A DNA stretch of 64,000 bases from Haloarcula vallismortis ATCC 29715 (GTDB taxonomy: Archaea; Halobacteriota; Halobacteria; Halobacteriales; Haloarculaceae), in assembly GCF_000337775.1 (NCBI RefSeq), contig NZ_AOLQ01000038.1, forward strand, positions 1-64,000, in the 5' to 3' direction. Shown in pieces: positions 17,993 to 26,249 of the stretch. The translations under genes and the position numbers were made by a program. Under the pieces are notes generated by a model, which saw only the letters and a program-made list of their open reading frames with translations, had not been told where the DNA came from and did no database searches. Within the stretch, counting starts at the first letter, position 1. Every line of letters begins with the position of its first letter.

Positions 17993-19087
17993 ATGGTCAC
18001 ACGGATACCGAGTGTTGTCGGCACCGCCGTGCTCGCGCTCACTCTCCTATCGCGGCCCGCGGCGGCACACGTTGACTACGTGACGGATGGGCCAGGCGAG
18101 GCCCTTGATGCGGTGGCGTTTGCGATATCTGTGCTGTCTGATCCGGTGAACGCGGCGGTTTTTGGCGTCTCGGGAGTGGCCGTGACTGTCGGCCTCGCAG
18201 CGTATCTCTGGGTCCGTCCGACGATTGCGGACATCGTCATTCTCCGGGACGTACTCGTCGGCTACGCGGACCTCGTCCCGTGGATGCTCCGACTCAGCGT
18301 GGGACTGCCACTCGTCGGTGCCGGCTTTCAGGGGTATCTGTTTGCCCCGACAGTGACGTTTGACCCCGCCACGAGCCCGGTTGTCCGAGTCCTGTTCATC
18401 GGACTGGGTTTCACGCTCCTGTTCGGACTCGCGACCCGTATCGTCACGACGGTTGGGCTGGTGACCTACGGGTTGGCACTGACCATCGACCCCGGTGTCG
18501 TGCTCGCTATGGAGTACGTGCCGGCGTTTCTGGCACTGCTGATTCTGGGCGGCGGTCGCCCGAGCGCTGACCACATGCTCCAGCAGGTCGCTAGCACCGA
18601 CGGGACCTATTACGGCCGCGTCGACCCGGTTCACCATCTCAAGGGGTTTCTTGACTCGGTAGCGGACCCGTATCGCGAGTACGTCCCGGTCATCGTCCGC
18701 GTCGGCATGGGTGTGACGTTCATCTATCTCGGACTGTTCCAGAAGCTCGCCGATCCCGGCCGGGCGCTGCTGGTCGTCGAAAAATACAACCTCACCGCCG
18801 TCGTCCCGGTCGACGCCGGGCTGTGGGTACTCGGTGCCGGCCTGACCGAGATGCTGGTCGGTCTGGTGTTGATCGTCGGCTTCATGACTCGCGGGGCCGC
18901 GGCCGTCTCCTTTGTCCTGTTTACCACGACGCTGTTCGGGCTACCGGACGACCCGGTACTCGCGCACATCACCCTGTTCGGGATGGCTTCGGCGGTGTTC
19001 ACGATGGGTGCCGGGCCGCTCTCGTTCGATGACTGGTTCGGTCGGCCGGCACAGAGCGACCGGGAGAGCGTCGTTTCGGCGGACTGA
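17993..19087 (+). CDS. DoxX-family membrane protein
   Basis: A 364-residue integral membrane protein with a signal-like N-terminus (SVVGTAVLALTLLSRPAAA) and about eight further hydrophobic segments. The C-terminal part (PVIVRVGMGVTFIYLGLFQKLADPGRALLVVEKY, then TEMLVGLVLIVGFMTRGAAA) matches DoxX, and an earlier segment (WMLRLSVGLPLVGAGFQGYLF) looks like a related half, suggesting an internal duplication. DoxX proteins are linked to quinone or thiol redox chemistry; the function here is open. It is divergent from the GNAT gene. Confidence 0.75.
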   Translation: MVTRIPSVVGTAVLALTLLSRPAAAHVDYVTDGPGEALDAVAFAISVLSDPVNAAVFGVSGVAVTVGLAAYLWVRPTIADIVILRDVLVGYADLVPWMLRLSVGLPLVGAGFQGYLFAPTVTFDPATSPVVRVLFIGLGFTLLFGLATRIVTTVGLVTYGLALTIDPGVVLAMEYVPAFLALLILGGGRPSADHMLQQVASTDGTYYGRVDPVHHLKGFLDSVADPYREYVPVIVRVGMGVTFIYLGLFQKLADPGRALLVVEKYNLTAVVPVDAGLWVLGAGLTEMLVGLVLIVGFMTRGAAAVSFVLFTTTLFGLPDDPVLAHITLFGMASAVFTMGAGPLSFDDWFGRPAQSDRESVVSAD

Positions 19088-19109
19088 GCAGGCACAGCAG
19101 TCCCGCAGG

Positions 19110-19541
19110 TCAGTTCGCGCCGTCCCACTGGTCCAGCTGGGTCCGGTTCCCGCTTGCGTTGTGGTATATCGTGATCGTGTCACGAGCCCCGACGCGTCGC
19201 TCGTAGGCGTTGCCGCTGCTCAACTGCGCGATATCGCCCGGGCCGATCATCGCGTCGGGCTCGCGGTTCGCCACCTGCGCCCAGGTGACCGTCTTGCTCG
19301 GCCCTTCGAATTCGACGTTCCCGGCTTCGAACTCGTCGCCGCGTTCGTGTGTGACGATGAGCAGTTCATTGTCCTCGACGTAGTCGTAGCTGAAATTCGC
19401 CTGTGGGCCACCACCGTCGTCATCCTCGATGACAAGGACGTTCAGCCCGACGATAGCCGTCACAAGTAGCGTCAGTCCGACGAGTACGGCGACACCAATA
19501 CCCTCGGTCATCCCGACTGTCTCAGTCTTGAACCGTCCCAT
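19110..19541 (-). CDS. type IV pilin-like protein
   Basis: A 143-residue protein with a short basic leader (MGRFKTETVG) followed directly by MTEGIGVAVLVGLTLLVTAIVG, an archaeal class III signal and pilin assembly helix as in DUF1628 pilins. Cleavage after Gly10 by PibD is expected. The residue pattern after it (MTEGIG rather than VSPVIG) is atypical. The rest is acidic and beta-rich, and would be exposed on the surface. No pilus biogenesis genes are nearby. A TATA-like CATTTAAC lies about 30 bp upstream. Confidence 0.7.
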   Translation of the reverse strand: MGRFKTETVGMTEGIGVAVLVGLTLLVTAIVGLNVLVIEDDDGGGPQANFSYDYVEDNELLIVTHERGDEFEAGNVEFEGPSKTVTWAQVANREPDAMIGPGDIAQLSSGNAYERRVGARDTITIYHNASGNRTQLDQWDGAN

Positions 19542-19631
19542 AGCCGTCTGTCTCCCCTAATGTGAGACGGCGTTAAATGCTGTTCGGCGGCGAGGGGAAG
19601 ACACATATCGGTTCAACTCACAGCCACGCGT

Positions 19632-20483
19632 ATGATAGACGAGACTGTCGAAGAGATCTCGGAGATGCAGACCCACAGTTCCTCCGTGGTCGCAGTCAAA
19701 GCCGCCCAGGCGCTCCGGGACTTGATCGATAGAGAGTACCCGACGGTCGAGGATTACCTCCGTTCACTCGACCGGAACAGCAGCGCCCTCCGACGAGCGA
19801 ACCCCTCACACGCCTCCCTCCATACGACCCAGCACCGGATCGTGACAACCGTCTCAAACGCGGAGCCCGACGACGTGGCGGCCGCCAAGGAACTGACTGA
19901 CGAGGCCATCGACGACGTTGTTGACTCGGTGGAGTCGTCGAAAGACCGCGCCGCTGCACGCGCCGTGTCGGAGTTCGCTGATGATGACGTGCTGTTGACG
20001 CATGACTTCTCCTCGACGGTCCTTGCGGCCATCGACGACGCTATCGAAGCCGGACACAGCTTCGACGTGTACGTTACGGAGTCCCGACCGCGCTTCCTCG
20101 GCCGAAAGATGACGCGCCACCTCTCCGACCGAGAGAGTGTCGACGTGACGCTCATCGTCGACAGCGCCGCCGGCCACTTCATGTCGGAGGTCGACCGCGT
20201 GCTGGTCGGCATGGACTGCATCGTTGACGACACGCTGTACAACCGCATCGGCACCTATCCGATTGTGACGGCGGCAGCAGACAACGACGTTCCGGTAACG
20301 GTGGTCGGGGCCGCCGCGAAATACGTCGACGGGGCCTTCGCGTTCGAAAACGAGATTCGGTCGCCGTCGGAAGTACTCCGAGAGCCTGCAGACGGATTCG
20401 AGGTCGCAAACCCGGCCTACGACGCCACGCCGACGCACCTGCTGGATACGGTCGTCACCGACGACGGAATCCACGAGTACTGA
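19632..20483 (+). CDS. eIF2B-alpha-like protein (IF-2B/MtnA/R15P isomerase superfamily)
   Basis: 283 residues covering the helical N-terminal domain (about 1-110) and the Rossmann-like domain. VLLTHDFSSTVLAAID (120-135) matches the loop that reads THCNS in methylthioribose-1-phosphate and ribose-1,5-bisphosphate isomerases, but the catalytic Cys is absent. The downstream Asp in VGMDCI (about 195) is kept, followed by YNRIGTYPIVTAAADNDVPVTVVG. It is therefore more likely a binding or regulatory member than an isomerase. It stands alone after the divergent pilin gene. Confidence 0.75.
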   Translation: MIDETVEEISEMQTHSSSVVAVKAAQALRDLIDREYPTVEDYLRSLDRNSSALRRANPSHASLHTTQHRIVTTVSNAEPDDVAAAKELTDEAIDDVVDSVESSKDRAAARAVSEFADDDVLLTHDFSSTVLAAIDDAIEAGHSFDVYVTESRPRFLGRKMTRHLSDRESVDVTLIVDSAAGHFMSEVDRVLVGMDCIVDDTLYNRIGTYPIVTAAADNDVPVTVVGAAAKYVDGAFAFENEIRSPSEVLREPADGFEVANPAYDATPTHLLDTVVTDDGIHEY

Positions 20484-20576
20484 GGCGGACCGCTGTGCTT
20501 CCGGTATCTGGCAAGACAGGTCCGGCAACGGAACGCAGGCTCGAAGGTTCTTATTGCTGGCAATGAACAAACACGT

Positions 20577-20798
20577 ATGGACGACACTGCCCTCCTCTGT
20601 CGGACAATCCGTCGGTGTACCGCCATACTCGTTGCCACCCTTGCCGCCGTTGGAGTAAGTCTACAGAGTCCCGGAGAAGCGAGCTACTTGCTCATATTGG
20701 CCATCATCGCGGTAGTGTATCTCGTTGCTGAGTTCATCAGAGTGACTCCGACCGCTGAGAACACCGATCGTTCCCCGTCTACAGAGGACGAGAGGTAA
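20577..20798 (+). CDS. small two-TM membrane protein, unknown
   Basis: 73 residues with two hydrophobic stretches (about 14-28 AILVATLAAVGVSLQ and 37-53 LLILAIIAVVYLVAEF) and a polar acidic tail. A GTTCTTATT element about 27 bp before the ATG suits a leaderless promoter. No family recognised. Confidence 0.45.
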   Translation: MDDTALLCRTIRRCTAILVATLAAVGVSLQSPGEASYLLILAIIAVVYLVAEFIRVTPTAENTDRSPSTEDER

Positions 20799-20806
20799 TC
20801 CGTAGT

Positions 20807-21004
20807 CTACCGCTGTTGGACGACGGCGTCACACTCCGGACATCGGAGCTCCAGACTATTCTCGGTTGCTTCGGCTGTCCAGTCGCCCGTCACTGCGCTC
20901 TCGTGGCCGCAGTCGGGGCAGAACAGTGATGTCTTGGACCGCGTCTGTGGTGGCGGGTCTGAATCGACCGCGCTGGTCGTGTAGATTTCGGTGGAGGTCA
21001 TCAA
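20807..21004 (-). CDS. small zinc-ribbon protein
   Basis: 65 residues: a polar N-terminus, then CPDCGHESAVTGDW and CPECDAVVQQR at the end, making a four-Cys zinc ribbon. Such short haloarchaeal proteins are usually of unknown function. A start at the second Met (21001) is equally possible. Convergent with the gene at 20577, 8 bp away. Confidence 0.55.
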   Translation of the reverse strand: MMTSTEIYTTSAVDSDPPPQTRSKTSLFCPDCGHESAVTGDWTAEATENSLELRCPECDAVVQQR

Positions 21005-21061
21005 AGAAAAGAACGGGCTGTACGCTGAAAAATGTGTCGGCAGAATGTTTGATTGTTAACG

Positions 21062-21078
21062 CATAATGTGGAATTATG
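21062..21078. repeat. Inverted repeat upstream of the zinc-ribbon gene
   Basis: CATAAT-GTGGA-ATTATG, a perfect 6-bp inverted repeat, lies 58 bp upstream of the start at 21004 and 49 bp past the PAC2 stop, in AT-rich DNA. It could be a regulator site or part of the PAC2 3' end. Confidence 0.3.
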
Positions 21079-21126
21079 AGATTTTTAATTGCTGAAAATG
21101 TGCACGTCTGTCCCGTATTTTAGCTC

Positions 21127-21861
21127 TTACATGTACATTCGGTCATCAGTAAACTGGTCGGAATCGGCGGCCTCCATCCGTTCTGCGAGTGCCTCGTAGT
21201 GGGCCTCGATGTTCGCGGCGAAGGCCTCCAGCGGACCGGTGTCAATCTGGATCGCATGGGTCTCTTTCAGCGCGGTAAGCAGTCTGATTGCGGCCGCTGC
21301 GTCGGGCGCCTGCGGGTGGGTTGGTGTCGTGAACACGCCGGTCGGAAGCGACTCATCGATGCCTCGCACGACGAGCTCTGCACTCAGTCCGTCGAGGAAT
21401 CCGTTCCCCATCGGCCTGATGTCGGTCTCGTCGAGATACGACTCCTGATACGCCGGCGTTGCGATGTAGAACGGGACGTGGTCGTCCGGACCGTGCGCGA
21501 CGGGGGCGCCGGTGAGCATCGTAATGTTCGAAGCGTCCAGTTTTCTCCCAGCGGTCGCGATTGCCTTGGCGAGCGATTCGGCCTGCGCCGGCGGCACGAA
21601 CCGCTCTCCCACTAGGACGGCAAACGACGCTGCCTCGTCGACGTATAGCCGCGTGTGATGTCTCGGAGTCCCGTTCTCGAAGGGCGTAATGAACGGCGGT
21701 TCCTTCGTCCGCAGATGACCGACCTCGTGCATCGAGTCCTGATCGGCGAGATAGTCGACGGCCGTGAGGCCTGCCAGACCATACTCCGAGACGCCGACTG
21801 CCAGCGTATCGACCGGTGGCCGGTCGCCTGAGATGACCACCGAAATGTCGTCTGAAGACAT
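21127..21861 (-). CDS. PAC2-family (proteasome assembly chaperone) protein
   Basis: A 244-residue soluble protein. GVSEYGLAGLTAVDYLADQ near the start, the central ITMLTGAPVAHGPDDHVPFYIATP, and LDGLSAELVVRG are typical of archaeal PAC2 (PbaA/COG2047-like). Eukaryotic PAC2 helps to assemble the 20S proteasome alpha ring; archaeal members are less well defined. The C-terminus (EALAERMEAADSDQFTDDRMYM) is helical and acidic. Divergent from the MscS channel gene. Confidence 0.8.
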   Translation of the reverse strand: MSSDDISVVISGDRPPVDTLAVGVSEYGLAGLTAVDYLADQDSMHEVGHLRTKEPPFITPFENGTPRHHTRLYVDEAASFAVLVGERFVPPAQAESLAKAIATAGRKLDASNITMLTGAPVAHGPDDHVPFYIATPAYQESYLDETDIRPMGNGFLDGLSAELVVRGIDESLPTGVFTTPTHPQAPDAAAAIRLLTALKETHAIQIDTGPLEAFAANIEAHYEALAERMEAADSDQFTDDRMYM

Positions 21862-21938
21862 ATTTTTTCGGACGGGACGCGAGGGCTAAGTAGTTCGGGA
21901 GGGGAACCCTTTTCTCGCGGCGGTGTCGATTCCATGTC

Positions 21939-22988
21939 ATGCGTTTTGGCCCTGTCTGGCCGTTGCAGACACCCACTCCGACACCGACCGAAACTGCGAC
22001 CGAAGTAGCCACCGACATCGGTGGGTTGCTCCCCTTCGAAATTCCGATGTGGGTAGTGAACCTCGGGGAATCGCTAATCGTCATCGCGCTGGCAATCATC
22101 GTTTCCAGGGTCCTCGTTCGCCTCCTTGGCCGGCGCGTCGCCCAGCAGTTCCGGCGGCCGAGTCTCACTCGAACAGCCCTGCGCGGCATCCGTGTCGGTG
22201 TGTACATTTTCGCATTGCTGACCATTCTGAATATCTACGGCCTGCAACTGGGCGACATCGCCCTCTCCGTCACCGTATTCACGGCCGTGGTGGGTGTCGT
22301 CCTGGCACCGATTCTGGGGAGCCTCATCTCCGGAATCTTCCTGTTGGCCGACCAGCCCTACGAGATCGGCGACATGATCGAACTCGTCGACAGCGGCCAG
22401 CAGGGGTTCGTCGAGGATATCACGCTCAGACACACGAAGATATTCACGCTCGACAACACGTTTCTCGTCATCCCCAACGGCGAGATGCGACAGCGTGACG
22501 TCGTCAACTACTCGGCGGAAGACGCACGGACGCGCCTCTCCCTCGATGTGTTGGTCACCTACGAGAGTGATATCGCTGTCGCGCGGACCCTCATCGAAGC
22601 GGCGGCCCGAGAAGTGGACAACGTCATCTCCGGCGGGCCGAACATCCGCGTCGGCGCGGCCCGGTATCCCGCCTCGCCGACAGTGTACATCAACGATTTC
22701 GCCGACCACGGCGTATTGCTGACACTCCGGTACTGGGTGACCGAACCGTACAAGCTGCTCGCTGCACGCTCGAAGGTCCAGACGAACGTCTGGCGGCGGC
22801 TCGAGGACGCAAACGTCGAAATCGCCTATCCGCATTCGCACCTGTACTTCGACGAGACCAGCGGGGAGATGAACGTCTCACTCAACAACGGGCTTGGTGG
22901 CCTAGACGGTATTGACCGGACCCACACGGCCACTGGTGACTCGCCCGTTCCACCTCATCAGGACCCTGATGAACTCGCCGACGAGTGA
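21939..22988 (+). CDS. MscS-type mechanosensitive channel
   Basis: A 349-residue channel. The N-terminus carries three hydrophobic helices (about 35-55, 80-105, 110-140). The pore-helix region runs into the beta-domain signature LADQPYEIGDMIEL (about 137-150) and ITLRHTKIFTLDNTFLVIPNGEM. An alpha/beta C-terminal vestibule follows, then a polar tail. It acts as an osmotic safety valve in the cytoplasmic membrane. The last 31 bp overlap the convergent UspA gene. A second, truncated MscS-like gene is at 25649. Confidence 0.9.
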   Translation: MRFGPVWPLQTPTPTPTETATEVATDIGGLLPFEIPMWVVNLGESLIVIALAIIVSRVLVRLLGRRVAQQFRRPSLTRTALRGIRVGVYIFALLTILNIYGLQLGDIALSVTVFTAVVGVVLAPILGSLISGIFLLADQPYEIGDMIELVDSGQQGFVEDITLRHTKIFTLDNTFLVIPNGEMRQRDVVNYSAEDARTRLSLDVLVTYESDIAVARTLIEAAAREVDNVISGGPNIRVGAARYPASPTVYINDFADHGVLLTLRYWVTEPYKLLAARSKVQTNVWRRLEDANVEIAYPHSHLYFDETSGEMNVSLNNGLGGLDGIDRTHTATGDSPVPPHQDPDELADE

Positions 22989-23404
22989 CGGCTAGACTGT
23001 GAGTTTGGCTCGACGGTAACGATTTCGCAGTCGAGTTCCTCGCGGAGGAACTGTTCGACGTCGGGGTCGTCGACCAACCGCCGGATCATCTGTCGCCAGC
23101 GACTCGCCTGTTTGCTCCCGATGACGACGATGTCTGCGTTCTGTGCGGCGACCTCGTCGAGAATCGTTTCTTCGACGAGCATCCCCGACCGGACGACGTA
23201 TCGCGTTCGCGGGACGTGGCCAAAGGACTGCTCGACGGCACGTTTGAGTTCTGTCCGGTCGACACGGTGGCTGTTCTGGTATAGGTTCACGTGCAGGACG
23301 GTGAGGTCCGCGTCTTCCTCGTCGGCGATCTGAATGGCTTCCGCGAGCGTGGCTCGGGAGTTCTCAGAGAGCGGGTATCTGACCGGGACGACGACCTGTG
23401 GCAT
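22958..23404 (-). CDS. UspA-family protein
   Basis: A 148-residue universal stress protein fold: MPQVVVPVRYPLSENSRATL, then ADLTVLHVNLY and NADIVVIGSKQ. The usual ATP-binding GxxG-x9-G(S/T) stretch is not evident after IGSKQASRWRQMIRRL, so it may not bind ATP. It ends in a Ser-rich tail. The 3' end overlaps the MscS gene antisense by 31 bp, which makes a link to osmotic stress plausible, though this is inference. Confidence 0.8.
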   Translation of the reverse strand: MPQVVVPVRYPLSENSRATLAEAIQIADEEDADLTVLHVNLYQNSHRVDRTELKRAVEQSFGHVPRTRYVVRSGMLVEETILDEVAAQNADIVVIGSKQASRWRQMIRRLVDDPDVEQFLREELDCEIVTVEPNSQSSRHSSASSSGS

Positions 23405-23436
23405 CGGCAGAACGTACCGTGCCGAGGTTTAAATCG

Positions 23437-24795
23437 CTAGCGACGAGTGAGTCGCCCGTCGACCGCCGGGGCGATGTCCGTCTCACGGGCGTAGTCGGCC
23501 AGCGCTTCGTACTGTACGTCGGCGACGCTGACCCGGTGGGACTCGGTGAGGACCGGAAACTCCAGCTCGGTGTAGTAGAGGTAGTTGCTCGTCGCGAGCG
23601 TGTACGTCTCGGTGTCGCTGACCGGTCGCCCATCGACCTGCAGTCGCTCGATGGTCTGTGTGTCATCGTTCCAGACCAGTTCGACGCCGCTGAGGTGGGC
23701 GTGCCACCAGTCCGGGTCGCCGAACGCGACCTGTTGCCCGTTCCCCTGTCGACACAGCGTCCGGAGTTCCGCACCCGTCAGTTCGGCGACGGTCAGCGGC
23801 TCCTCGAACGGAACGACAGAAATCATATCGGCGACCGTCAGCGCTCCATCGAGCGGAACCGTGTCGTTCCGGAGACCACCGCTGTTCTGGAGGGCCACAT
23901 CTGCGCCCGTCGCCCATCGGTACGCGTCGGCGACGAGGTTGCCGAGCCGACACTCGCCGCCGTAAGTCGTCGCCTGCCGTCGGTCGATAGGGTCGTCGAC
24001 ATGCCCGACAACTTCGTCCAGTCCAGCCGCCGAAAGTCTGTCCTCGATGGCCGCCGCGAGCCGGTCGTCGACAGGGCCGTCGGCCGTCTCACGGAACTGC
24101 GCAGTCGGTTCCGGCCCGGCGAGGTCGACATCGACGACGGCCCGGCCGTTAGCCCCGGGTCTGGTGAGCAACGTCCCGGCGACGCGGTCGATACGGCGCT
24201 CGTGGACGTGCCCGCCGAGGATGATATCTACATCGCAGGCGCGGGCCAGTTTCGCATCAGTCCGCCCCAGATGTGAGAGCACGACCACGACGTCTGCCCC
24301 GTCGGTCCGAAGCGCTGTGGCCGCTTCGCTGACGGCCTCGACAGGGTCAGTGAACGTCAGCGTCGTCGCCTGTGGATTGGCCGAGGCCGTGTCCGGGCTG
24401 GTGACGCCAACGAAGCCGACCTGCACTCCGTCGACAGTCCGGCTCGCCCACGGCTGGGTCAATCGTCGGGCGAACCGCTCGCCGTCCTGTTCGACGTTTG
24501 CTGTCAGCCAGGTCTGTGGCGACCGTGCGATAATCTCTTGCGCCGCATCGAGTCCGTGGTCGAAATCGTGGTTGCCCAGCGTCTCGAACGCGGGCGTCAG
24601 CGCAGTGAAGAGGTCCAGCGACTGCTCGCCGTCGGTGACTAACGACAGCACCCCCGGACCAGTGTTGTCCCCGGTTCCGACCACCAGCGTATCCGAGCCA
24701 TCAGCAGCGGCCACTGTCCCCGCGAATCGACCGATTCGCTCGGGTGTATCGTACGCTTTCTCCACGTCTGAGTAGTGAATTAGCCGGGGACTCAC
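23437..24795 (-). CDS. 5'-nucleotidase / UshA-like metallophosphatase
   Basis: 452 residues. The calcineurin-like domain holds metal ligands in HYSDVEKAYD, GTGDNTGPGV, TLGNHDFDHGLD, VVLSHLGRTD and ILGGHVHE. The C-terminal nucleotide-binding domain has VALQNSGGLRND and VPFEEPLTVAELTGAELRTL. It hydrolyses nucleotides or similar phosphoesters. Unlike bacterial UshA it has no signal peptide, so the enzyme appears cytoplasmic. It has a GTG start, with ATTAG about 27 bp upstream as the possible TATA element. Confidence 0.88.
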   Translation of the reverse strand: MSPRLIHYSDVEKAYDTPERIGRFAGTVAAADGSDTLVVGTGDNTGPGVLSLVTDGEQSLDLFTALTPAFETLGNHDFDHGLDAAQEIIARSPQTWLTANVEQDGERFARRLTQPWASRTVDGVQVGFVGVTSPDTASANPQATTLTFTDPVEAVSEAATALRTDGADVVVVLSHLGRTDAKLARACDVDIILGGHVHERRIDRVAGTLLTRPGANGRAVVDVDLAGPEPTAQFRETADGPVDDRLAAAIEDRLSAAGLDEVVGHVDDPIDRRQATTYGGECRLGNLVADAYRWATGADVALQNSGGLRNDTVPLDGALTVADMISVVPFEEPLTVAELTGAELRTLCRQGNGQQVAFGDPDWWHAHLSGVELVWNDDTQTIERLQVDGRPVSDTETYTLATSNYLYYTELEFPVLTESHRVSVADVQYEALADYARETDIAPAVDGRLTRR

Positions 24796-24867
24796 ACCAC
24801 GAGTGCAGGCGAACCAGCAACTAATGGTTTCCGCAGTGATTTAGCCACTGGCCCGTCATGACTACCT

Positions 24868-25107
24868 ATGGACGCACTCGACGGTCCCGACGGGGAAACG
24901 CTGTACGTCGACCGCAGCGACGGCGACATCGGCACGAAAGGCGCGTTTTACGTCGTCTACCGCGACGCCGATCGCGAGCGTCGCTGGGGGTACTTCTGTA
25001 GCAACTGCGAGACGTTCAACAACGCGATGGACTCGATGGGGCGCATCCGCTGTAACGACTGTTCGAACCTCCGCAAAGCCGAGGAGTGGGACGCCGCCCA
25101 CGAGTGA
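24868..25107 (+). CDS. DUF5816-type zinc-binding protein
   Basis: A 79-residue haloarchaeal protein. It starts with ETLYVDRSDGDIGTKGAFYVVY, then has YFCSNCETFNNAMDSMGRIRCNDCSNLRK, a four-Cys ribbon. The match to DUF5816 is from memory of the pattern. A TATA-like GATTTAGC is 27 bp upstream. Function unknown. Confidence 0.65.
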   Translation: MDALDGPDGETLYVDRSDGDIGTKGAFYVVYRDADRERRWGYFCSNCETFNNAMDSMGRIRCNDCSNLRKAEEWDAAHE

Positions 25108-25291
25108 CGGCGGGTCCAGGCGACCGGACTGTGTTGCTACCTAACCGCCTCAGTGTGTCGGATGGAACGCTGGGAGGGGCCTCCCCCAACACTGGCCGCT
25201 CGCTCAGTTCAGCCGCCGTATTGCCCGACTAACTGTCAGCTACATGGATAGTGGGAACGTTTATGAGATAGCCAGTGGTACTGGTTCTCAG

Positions 25292-25624
25292 ATGGGGGCC
25301 GTTACCACATCACTCGACGAGCAGGCCCGGTCGATATTCGACGAACTCGGATACACCGTGTCGCGCACTGGCACAGAACTGCAAGCGGAGCGCGGCTGGC
25401 GCGTCGTCACTGTCTCAGCGCTCGGCTCGCAGGACCCGATACCAGAGAGCGGCGATCTGCGATGTTTCGTCACACGCACTGGCGAGGCAACACACCTCAG
25501 TCGCCGTCTCAATCGGCTCGACGTATCATATGACTGGGCTGTCATCGAGATTACCGAAGACGGCGACTACGAGGTAATCCGTCACCCCGGCGACACAGCC
25601 ACCTCGACCGACGCCAACACTTAG
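25292..25624 (+). CDS. conserved haloarchaeal protein, unknown
   Basis: 110 residues. TTTATGA at 25260-25266 gives leaderless spacing to the ATG at 25292, so the in-frame ATG 48 bp upstream is rejected. The protein begins with a helix (LDEQARSIFDELGYTVS) and continues with beta-strands (ELQAERGWRVVTVSAL, DLRCFVTRTG, YDWAVIEITEDGDYEVI), a compact alpha/beta fold somewhat like restriction-endonuclease or VRR folds. No catalytic motif is certain. A haloarchaeal DUF family (possibly DUF7116) is my best guess. Confidence 0.6.
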   Translation: MGAVTTSLDEQARSIFDELGYTVSRTGTELQAERGWRVVTVSALGSQDPIPESGDLRCFVTRTGEATHLSRRLNRLDVSYDWAVIEITEDGDYEVIRHPGDTATSTDANT

Positions 25625-25648
25625 GAGCCTCTCCGTTCACCATCCGGC

Positions 25649-26182
25649 GTGCAAGTCGGTGTCATCAATCGAGCGCTCGAACAGCTAGTCACGAACGTCG
25701 TTGACGCGCTCCCGCGCCTGATAACGGGGTTCATCTTTCTCGCAGTCGCTGCAGTAGGCATCAAGGCGATCATGTTTGTCGTCAGGACCGTGCTGGAGCG
25801 GTCGCTACCCGGCGAATCACCCGTCTATCGGCAGTTTCTTGCGGTCATCGTGCTCGTGTTCTTGTGGTTCGGCGTGGCGCTTTCGTTCCTCTCTATTGTC
25901 GGGCTGACCGCCATCGCCGCGTCGCTGGGGACCGCAACAGGGTTTCTCGCGCTGGGCGTCTCCTACGCCCTCTCGGAGATGATCAAGGACGCTGTTGCCG
26001 GCGTCTACCTCCTCCGGGACCCCGACTTCAATCCCGGTGACACCGTCAAGGCCGGCGACACCACCGGCGAAGTGGTCGCCATCGAACTCCGGAAGACGCG
26101 GTTCCGGGTAGACGGCGACACCGTCGTCAGGGCCAACGCGGCCATCGAGGAACGCTGGACCAAAGTCGGGTCCGACCCCTGA
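25649..26182 (+). CDS. short MscS-like membrane protein
   Basis: 177 residues, GTG start. There are three hydrophobic segments (about 18-38, 58-80, 86-112), then VYLLRDPDFNPGDTVKAGDTTGEVVAIELRKTRF, the MscS beta-domain. The protein ends there, without the C-terminal alpha/beta vestibule. This truncated layout is common in archaea; gating is untested. It follows the previous gene by 24 bp and may share its transcript. Confidence 0.75.
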   Translation: MQVGVINRALEQLVTNVVDALPRLITGFIFLAVAAVGIKAIMFVVRTVLERSLPGESPVYRQFLAVIVLVFLWFGVALSFLSIVGLTAIAASLGTATGFLALGVSYALSEMIKDAVAGVYLLRDPDFNPGDTVKAGDTTGEVVAIELRKTRFRVDGDTVVRANAAIEERWTKVGSDP

Positions 26183-26249
26183 GCGTGCCGGAAACCCGCG
26201 CTACCAGTTCACACGAGGTGTTTAAGACTCTCGCCGCCCAACTGAACGT

